Below are positions 7,260-12,266 of a stretch of DNA of 12,266 nt, piece by piece (position 1 is the first letter of the stretch; each line of letters starts with the position of its first letter). The stretch is from CAZGQY01 sp964528035 (GTDB lineage: Bacteria > Pseudomonadota > Gammaproteobacteria > Methylococcales > UBA1147): NCBI GenBank assembly GCA_964528035.1, contig CAZGQY010000127.1:1-12266 (forward strand), read 5' to 3'. The notes beneath the pieces were generated by a model. It had not been told where the DNA came from and did no database searches. It saw only the letters and a list, made by a program, of their open reading frames with translations. A program made the position numbers and the translations under genes.

Positions 7260-8000
7260 ATGGCTTTAGAATTTCTTGGTTGTCGGCAACACTGGTTCGT
7301 TGGGCGGCTACTATTTGCACACATATTCGCCTTTGTATTGTTGCTGAGCTGGTTTATTGAGCCTGGTCGACAATATTGGTTGGATTTGGATGTGTGGGTA
7401 TTTCGATATTTTAACGACGGTCTAAAAACCGGGAGTGAAGCCTGGCGTATGCTGTGGGCGTTGACCAATCATCGTTTATTCGATTTGGTCTCGGCGTTGA
7501 TTTTGGGGTTGGTTTTTGTAATTTCTGGTGTTAAACAGGGGCGTCAGACCTGGGCTCGACATGCAGCAATTTTATGTGTAACTGCTTTGGTGGCATTCCT
7601 GGGAACTCGGATAGGACATTTAATTCCCGCAGATCGGGCAAGCGGTACAGTTATCTTTTCTGACGTGTTTCTTTTGAATGACTGGGCTACGGGATTTAAG
7701 ACTAAAGATATCTCTTACAGTACCTTTCCTGGAGATCATGGAATGGTTGCCCTGATAGGGTGTGGCTTTGCATTTTTTTATTTGCAACGATGCTATGCCT
7801 TTGCATCTATTATTGCCGGATTGATAATCGTAGTGCCTCGATTGGTGGGAGGTGCTCATTGGATGTCGGATGAGTTGGTTGGAGCTGGCTTTGTGGGTAT
7901 TGTAGTGTTGTCCTGGGCCTTTTGTTCGCCGCTGGCAAATTATTTAGTGGCTAAATTTGAACCTTATTGGGAGTATCTGTTTACCCGGCTGTCGATCTAG
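7260..8000 (+). CDS. PAP2-family membrane phosphatase
   Basis: A 246-residue protein with about six hydrophobic segments, typical of membrane type 2 phosphatidic acid phosphatases (PgpB, LpxE/LpxT and undecaprenyl-diphosphatase relatives). Motif 2 is FPGDHG (156-161), with the catalytic His160. Motif 3 is Arg194, His200 and Asp204 in PRLVGGAHWMSDELVG, with the expected R-x5-H-x3-D spacing. Motif 1 (K-x6-RP) is not clear: the region TRIGHLIPADRASG (116-129) has basic residues, but lacks the Arg-Pro and the usual spacing. It may remove phosphate from lipid A, undecaprenyl diphosphate or another lipid; sequence alone does not decide. It starts 86 bases after the GT39 stop on the same strand. Only a weak GGA about 10 bases before the ATG is seen. 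Its neighbour suggests shared work on lipid-linked glycans. Confidence 0.85.
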   Translation: MALEFLGCRQHWFVGRLLFAHIFAFVLLLSWFIEPGRQYWLDLDVWVFRYFNDGLKTGSEAWRMLWALTNHRLFDLVSALILGLVFVISGVKQGRQTWARHAAILCVTALVAFLGTRIGHLIPADRASGTVIFSDVFLLNDWATGFKTKDISYSTFPGDHGMVALIGCGFAFFYLQRCYAFASIIAGLIIVVPRLVGGAHWMSDELVGAGFVGIVVLSWAFCSPLANYLVAKFEPYWEYLFTRLSI

Positions 8001-8421
8001 GTGGTGATCCGATAACAGCACGTTACAGTGGAGAGGATTGTCCTGTTTCTTCGAATTTCAGTTTATTGCCCGGGTTCCTGGTTAAAAATAATTTAATCAG
8101 TCATTTTGTAACTGTCCTCCCGCATTATTGATACCGATTCTCGGCGGAGCGACCGATCATTTTTGTGAATGTCGGGTATTTTTCTACGCATTATTTCGGC
8201 TTAGCTGGTAATCATGGAAGTACTCATCAGCGCTTTGATTGTTGTATACTGGGCGTGTTTCTGAGTTTTGTGGTCACTGTGCTCTGTTGGCCGATTTTAC
8301 TGTCTGAAACTTGGAAAACAGTGGGAGTTGTGTTGAGTATCAGGGTTGCTGTGACGATATCCGTGAGCTACAGGATGACAAACTTCATTTTATGTATGGT
8401 GTATTTCCTCGGCGAGAAAAG
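8001..8421. other. 421-base thiC upstream region without a supported gene
   Basis: No TPP riboswitch was recognised: the usual CTGAGA and ACCTGATC core elements are absent. Weak inverted repeats exist (AGGA 8034-8037 with TCCT 8041-8044; TCGG 8141-8144 with CCGA 8153-8156, followed by TCATTTTTG), and either might be a poor terminator for the PAP2 gene. A TATACT at 8245-8250 could be a -10 box but has no good -35. One open frame, 8165-8425 (86 codons), has a hydrophobic stretch and ends in an ATGA overlap with the thiC start. It lacks a ribosome site and recognisable homology, so it is not called as a gene. Confidence 0.5.
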
Positions 8422-10296
8422 ATGAGTGCTATCCCGGAAGAATTAGAATCAAAAACTGTCGTTGGATCGGAGACGAAAATTGCCTCGTTTTCCGGTTCTG
8501 AAAAAATTTATATCGAGAGCGCATCCTCAGATATTCGAGTGCCAATGCGTAAAATATCGCTCTCCGATACACAAACAGAATTAGGTGTGGAAAAAAATCC
8601 ACCTGTATATGTTTACGATACCTCTGGCCCGTATACCGACCCCCAAATAGATACCGACTTGTTAAAGGGCTTGCCGTTATTACGTGAATCCTGGGTCGAC
8701 GAACGGAACGATACTGTGGGTTTGGAAGGGCCGAGTTCTGAATATGGTCGGCAAAGATTGCAGGATCCTCTGTTGGCTGATTTACGATTTGATCATATCC
8801 AGAAACCTAGAAGAGCAAAATCGGGTGCTAATGTGTCGCAAATGCATTATGCAAAAAAAGGCATCATTACGCGGGAAATGGAATATATAGCAATACGAGA
8901 GAATCAAAATCGCGAAAAGATGGTGTCGTATTGTAAAAATCCGCACCCTGGACAGTCATTCGGTGCTTCAATTCCAGAATTGATAACGGCTGAATTTGTG
9001 CGAGATGAAGTCGCGCGTGGACGGGCGATAATTCCTGCCAATATCAATCACCCCGAATTGGAACCGATGATTATTGGTAGAAATTTTTTAGTCAAGATTA
9101 ATGGTAATCTCGGAAATTCCGCTGTGACCTCGTCAATTGATGAGGAGGTGGAGAAAATGCTTTGGGCGATTCGCTGGGGTTCCGATACGGTAATGGATTT
9201 GTCTACGGGTAAAAATATACATGAGACACGGGAATGGATAATAAGAAATTCACCTGTGCCAATTGGTACGGTTCCGATTTACCAGGCATTGGAAAAAGTA
9301 GATGGAAAGGCTGAAGCCTTAAGTTGGGAAATTTATCGAGATACGTTGATTGAACAAGCCGAGCAGGGTGTTGATTATTTTACGATTCACGCGGGTGTTC
9401 GCCTTCAATATGTGCCTATGACAGCGCATCGAGTTGCTGGAATTGTCTCACGCGGTGGTGCAATTATGGCGAAATGGTGTCTGGCCCACCATAAAGAAAG
9501 TTTCCTCTATAGCCATTTTGAAGAAATATGCGAAATCATGAAAGCTTATGACGTGTCGTTTTCGCTTGGAGATGGATTACGCCCTGGATCAATCGCTGAT
9601 GCGAATGATGCTGCTCAATTTGCAGAGCTGGAAACTTTGGGTGAATTGACAAAAATTGCCTGGAAGCATGATATTCAAACCATGATCGAGGGCCCGGGTC
9701 ATATACCCATGCAAATGATTAAAGAAAATATGGATAAACAGCTTCACGACTGTTTTGAGGCGCCTTTTTATACTCTGGGGCCATTAACCACAGACATCGC
9801 ACCTGGGTATGATCATATAACTTCGGCGATTGGTGCTGCTAATATTGGCTGGTATGGTTGTGCGATGCTCTGTTATGTCACGCCAAAAGAGCATCTTGGG
9901 TTACCCGATAAGCAGGATGTACGAGAAGGCATTGTAACCTATAAAATTGCAGCGCATGCAGCGGATCTTGCGAAAGGACAGCCGGGGGCTCAAGCTCGCG
10001 ATAACGCAATGTCTAAAGCAAGATTCGAGTTTCGCTGGGAGGATCAGTTTAACCTGGGGCTGGATCCTGATCGTGCACGAGAATTTCATGATCAGACCTT
10101 ACCAAAGGAATCAGCAAAGCTAGCCCACTTTTGCTCTATGTGCGGCCCACACTTTTGTTCAATGAAAATAAGTCAGGATGTGCGCGATTATGCAAGGAAA
10201 AAAGGTTTGAGTGAATCTGAGGCGCTTGATGTGGGTATGGAGGATAAATCTACTCAGTTTCGAGAGGAAGGTGCGAGTCTTTATAGTAAAGTTTGA
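8422..10296 (+). CDS. thiC: Phosphomethylpyrimidine synthase (ThiC)
   Basis: ThiC of 624 residues (E. coli 631). It is a radical SAM enzyme that rearranges 5-aminoimidazole ribotide into hydroxymethylpyrimidine phosphate, the pyrimidine half of thiamine. Nearly the whole chain matches the family: DIRVPMRKISLSDT, YDTSGPYTDPQID, GIITREMEYIAIREN, RAIIPANINHPE, NSPVPIGTVPIYQAL, DYFTIHAGV, SRGGAIMAKWCLAHH, EGPGHIPMQM and FRWEDQFNL. The C-terminal cluster motif is C571-x2-C574-x4-C579 (CSMCGPHFC), which holds the 4Fe-4S cluster. The ATG at 8422 is chosen because MSAIPEELESKT fits the family start. The frame stays open back to 8308, but those 37 extra residues do not look like ThiC. The ribosome site is weak (GGCGAG 5 bases upstream). 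No other thi gene is in the window. Confidence 0.97.
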   Translation: MSAIPEELESKTVVGSETKIASFSGSEKIYIESASSDIRVPMRKISLSDTQTELGVEKNPPVYVYDTSGPYTDPQIDTDLLKGLPLLRESWVDERNDTVGLEGPSSEYGRQRLQDPLLADLRFDHIQKPRRAKSGANVSQMHYAKKGIITREMEYIAIRENQNREKMVSYCKNPHPGQSFGASIPELITAEFVRDEVARGRAIIPANINHPELEPMIIGRNFLVKINGNLGNSAVTSSIDEEVEKMLWAIRWGSDTVMDLSTGKNIHETREWIIRNSPVPIGTVPIYQALEKVDGKAEALSWEIYRDTLIEQAEQGVDYFTIHAGVRLQYVPMTAHRVAGIVSRGGAIMAKWCLAHHKESFLYSHFEEICEIMKAYDVSFSLGDGLRPGSIADANDAAQFAELETLGELTKIAWKHDIQTMIEGPGHIPMQMIKENMDKQLHDCFEAPFYTLGPLTTDIAPGYDHITSAIGAANIGWYGCAMLCYVTPKEHLGLPDKQDVREGIVTYKIAAHAADLAKGQPGAQARDNAMSKARFEFRWEDQFNLGLDPDRAREFHDQTLPKESAKLAHFCSMCGPHFCSMKISQDVRDYARKKGLSESEALDVGMEDKSTQFREEGASLYSKV

Positions 10297-10376
10297 AGGC
10301 GGTTGGCTTGTATTCAATGGTTGCATTCGTGATGTTACTTTAGAGTCCGGTTTCTGTTGCGAACAGTCTTTCTTCA

Positions 10377-11582
10377 ATGAATATTGACATTCAGCGTAAA
10401 ATTGACAGATATCTGGGTACAATTGTCTGCCGAATACTGTCTTTCCTGCCAAGCAAGTCAGTATCGAATACAGAGTCGGAACCAAGAAATATACTCATTA
10501 TTCTTTTATCCGAAATGGGTAGTCTGGTATTGGCTTATCCAATGTTTCAGCAATTAAAACAGCGTTATCCAGGGGCTCGTGTTTCAGTTCTTTTGTTTAG
10601 AAAGAATCGGGAAATGCTTGAGATTCTTAATGTTGTCCCTGCCGAAAATATCCATACAATCAATGATGCATCGATGAGTGTGTTCGCGGCTAGTACCGTG
10701 CGGGCGATTTATACAATGCACCAACAAAAATACGATGCAGTTGTTGATTGTGAATTGTTCGCAAGGTTTAGTAGTCTATTATCCTATTTTTCCGGTGCTA
10801 AGTTGCGCGCCGGTTTTGGGCCTTATACCCAGGAAGGCTTATACAGAGGGGGGTTTATCAATAGACCTGTACTCTACAATCCTTATCTGCATATAAGTCA
10901 ACAATATCTGAATTTGCTCGAAGCGCTGGATTCTTGTTCAGTACCGACAGCGAAACGCTCTATTGAAAACTCTAGGCTGGAAGTACCTACTTTGGTCCTG
11001 GACGTTAATGAACGTGAAGTTATGATGGATCGCTTGTATCGGGATTTCCCAGTCTGTGTTAGGCAAAAACTGGTATTGATATATCCGAGTGGCGGAGTTC
11101 TGTCTATCCGTGCGTGGCCGCAGGAATATTATTGCCAATTGGCCAAGGCTCTGCTTGCAGATGGTTATGTTGTTGCGATAATAGGCATGCATTCAGACGA
11201 AGAGTTAGCTCAGCAGATTGTGGCCTACTGTAAGCACCCAAATTGCATTGACCTGACTGGATATACGCGCACTATTAGAGAACTGATGGTGCTGTTTTTT
11301 CATGCGAGCTTATTGGTTACCAATGACGGTGGGCCAGGGCAATTTGCTGCGATGACACCTGTGCCAACAATCATTTTTTATGGCCCGGAAACACCTGTTT
11401 TGTATGGTTCTCATTCGAGAAATGCGGTCTTCTTTTATATTTCAATGTCTTGCTCGCCCTGTTTAACAGCATACAACCATAGAAGTTCCCCATGTGATGG
11501 GGATAACCAATGTCTGCGGAGAATCAATCCAGACAAGGTTTATGAAAAGGCGCAGGAACTGCTTGCTGCCTTAGCCGATTAA
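10377..11582 (+). CDS. GT9-family glycosyltransferase (heptosyltransferase-like)
   Basis: A 401-residue GT-B protein of the ADP-heptose:LPS heptosyltransferase family (GT9). The N-terminal helix IDRYLGTIVCRILSFL (9-24) is common in a branch of this family. It is followed by the first Rossmann strand NILIILLSEMGSLVLAYPMF (38-57). The C-terminal donor domain has LVLIYPSGG (232-240), the VTNDGGPGQFAAM segment (314-326) and IIFYGPETP (332-340). A late cysteine group, C359-x2-C362-x10-C373-x5-C379, is seen in members of this branch. Such enzymes add heptose or a related sugar to LPS core at the cytoplasmic face; the exact sugar cannot be read off. It follows thiC by 80 bases and precedes the GtrA gene by 18. 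No Shine-Dalgarno is visible before the ATG; the N-terminal helix supports this start. Confidence 0.88.
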   Translation: MNIDIQRKIDRYLGTIVCRILSFLPSKSVSNTESEPRNILIILLSEMGSLVLAYPMFQQLKQRYPGARVSVLLFRKNREMLEILNVVPAENIHTINDASMSVFAASTVRAIYTMHQQKYDAVVDCELFARFSSLLSYFSGAKLRAGFGPYTQEGLYRGGFINRPVLYNPYLHISQQYLNLLEALDSCSVPTAKRSIENSRLEVPTLVLDVNEREVMMDRLYRDFPVCVRQKLVLIYPSGGVLSIRAWPQEYYCQLAKALLADGYVVAIIGMHSDEELAQQIVAYCKHPNCIDLTGYTRTIRELMVLFFHASLLVTNDGGPGQFAAMTPVPTIIFYGPETPVLYGSHSRNAVFFYISMSCSPCLTAYNHRSSPCDGDNQCLRRINPDKVYEKAQELLAALAD

Positions 11583-11600
11583 TTAGCCGAGAGGGCTGGA

Positions 11601-12077
11601 ATGACTAAACAATTTATTACCAAGATTCCTGTAATTGCATGGGCATTGAAAAATCGATTCGTTAGATTTGGTTCAGTTGGATTTTCAGGGACATTGATTA
11701 ATCTGGGAATACTTTATCTTGGGCAGGAGTATTTGTTTAAGGCTGTAGAATCCGATGATATGCGCTTAAATCTGGCTTTGTCGCTGGCCATATTTTGTGC
11801 GACGATCAGCAATTTTACTTTAAATCGGATGTGGACCTGGGCGGATAGAAAACAGGAACTGGATAAGCATTTTTTATTTCAGCTTGGCCAATACTTTGTT
11901 GCCTGCTGGTTAGCGATTGCGCTGCAGTTTCTAATTACAAAACTATTAGCAGCACATGTTTTCTATTTGGTTGCAAATTTCGCTGCAATTGCTCTTGCTT
12001 CTATTGTCAATTTTTTGGTCAATGATTATTGGACATTTGGGGCTCGTAAGAATGGGCCGGTCAATGATGTTAATTGA
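11601..12077 (+). CDS. GtrA-family membrane protein (putative lipid-linked sugar flippase)
   Basis: A 158-residue protein with four membrane segments (about 23-43, 58-77, 97-116 and 120-140), the normal GtrA architecture. Family motifs are FVRFGSVGFSGTLINLGILY, the NFTLNRMWTW segment (71-80) after the second helix and NFLVNDYWTFG (137-147) after the fourth. GtrA proteins are thought to flip undecaprenyl-phosphate-linked glucose or other sugars across the inner membrane for O-antigen, teichoic acid or arabinogalactan modification. A clear ribosome site, GAGG (11591-11594), lies 6 bases before the ATG. The gene starts 18 bases after the GT9 stop, so the two are likely co-transcribed. Its usual partner, a GtrB-type GT2 that makes the lipid-linked sugar, is not in the window; the GT39 enzyme at 5656 could use such a donor. 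Confidence 0.9.
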   Translation: MTKQFITKIPVIAWALKNRFVRFGSVGFSGTLINLGILYLGQEYLFKAVESDDMRLNLALSLAIFCATISNFTLNRMWTWADRKQELDKHFLFQLGQYFVACWLAIALQFLITKLLAAHVFYLVANFAAIALASIVNFLVNDYWTFGARKNGPVNDVN

Positions 12078-12131
12078 TGGTTATGCTATCAAGTTTATTG
12101 GATTACTAGCCATGTAAACGGAGAATTTTGA

Positions 12132-12153
12132 ATAAAAATTAAAAAATTTTTAT
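12132..12153. repeat. AT-only inverted repeat downstream of the GtrA gene
   Basis: ATAAAAATT (12132-12140) and AATTTTTAT (12145-12153) form a perfect 9-bp inverted repeat with an AAAA spacer, 54 bases after the GtrA stop. With no GC pairs it would make a weak hairpin. It could serve as a poor bidirectional terminator or as bent A-tract DNA upstream of the promoter at 12213. Confidence 0.4.
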
Positions 12154-12212
12154 GTGTTCATAGGAATCGTAACGAATATAACGCAGGAACTAAAAAAACA
12201 ACAGGAAATATG

Positions 12213-12240
12213 TTGACAAAGATCATATAGTCTATATACT
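12213..12240 (+). promoter_or_regulatory. Strong sigma70-type promoter pointing out of the window
   Basis: A consensus -35 TTGACA (12213-12218) and a -10 TATACT (12235-12240) are separated by 16 bases. A palindrome, TATAG-t-CTATA (12226-12236), spans the spacer and the start of the -10 and could be an operator. Transcription would begin near 12247, leaving only about 20 bases in view, so the product is unknown. Those bases show no tRNA or rRNA start. Upstream sequence is A-rich, which could act as an UP-like element. Confidence 0.65.
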
Positions 12241-12266
12241 TCACCGGCTCAGTACAGAGTGATCTG

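Noticed and set aside
8311..8421. In-frame N-terminal extension of ThiC by 37 residues from a TTG
   Set aside because: The extra residues do not resemble ThiC starts, and the ATG at 8422 gives a normal 624-residue protein beginning MSA.
10354..10374. CTGTT-gcg-AACAG stem followed by T-rich sequence, a possible thiC terminator
   Set aside because: The stem is 5 bp with a 3-base loop, the T stretch is broken by C residues, and it runs into the next start codon.
10938..11192. Minus-strand and other overlapping open frames inside the large genes
   Set aside because: They lie opposite or within well-identified coding sequences, lack ribosome sites and show no recognisable motifs.
12247..12266. 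Start of a tRNA after the edge promoter (GGCTCAGTACAGAG)
   Set aside because: It resembles a D-arm only loosely and the acceptor-stem sequence and remaining arms are not in the window, so no tRNA can be supported.

Overview
The window reads as chromosomal DNA from a gammaproteobacterium of modest GC content (mid-40s percent by eye, not counted). The best clue is the block mucD, lepA, lepB, a DUF4845 gene and rnc. This is the order known from Pseudomonas and related gammaproteobacteria. The genus cannot be named from the sequence alone.

Layout. Positions 1-4291 hold the plus-strand housekeeping block: the 3' end of a two-PDZ HtrA-type periplasmic protease, elongation factor 4 (LepA), signal peptidase I (LepB), a small DUF4845 membrane protein and ribonuclease III. 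Spacing is tight: 2 bases between mucD and lepA, and a 4-base overlap between the DUF4845 gene and rnc. In Pseudomonas era and recO follow rnc; here they do not. A possible terminator overlaps the rnc stop, and a minus-strand gene for a secreted lipoprotein hydrolase of the PHB-depolymerase/feruloyl-esterase type (4347-5207) converges on it.

Positions 5208-5655 are a non-coding divergent region of about 450 bases. It contains three 11-bp tandem repeats, overlapping inverted repeats, two short palindromes and a promoter-like TATAAT.

Positions 5656-12077 run on the plus strand: a GT39/ArnT-like membrane glycosyltransferase, a PAP2-family membrane phosphatase, thiC (thiamine pyrimidine synthesis), a GT9 heptosyltransferase-like protein and a GtrA-family membrane protein. 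Four of these five fit envelope glycan or lipid-carrier work: polyprenyl-linked sugar transfer, lipid phosphate removal, heptosyl-type transfer and flipping of a lipid-linked sugar. thiC is the metabolic outsider. It has a 421-base upstream region in which I see no TPP riboswitch. The last 190 bases hold an AT-only inverted repeat and a strong sigma70-type promoter pointing out of the window.

Overall this is a conserved core operon followed by an accessory envelope-modification region. I see no CRISPR array, transposase, phage gene, rRNA or tRNA. I found no clearly new system; the most useful leads are the synteny break after rnc, the glycan gene set with thiC inside it, and the structured regulatory DNA at 5295-5626.
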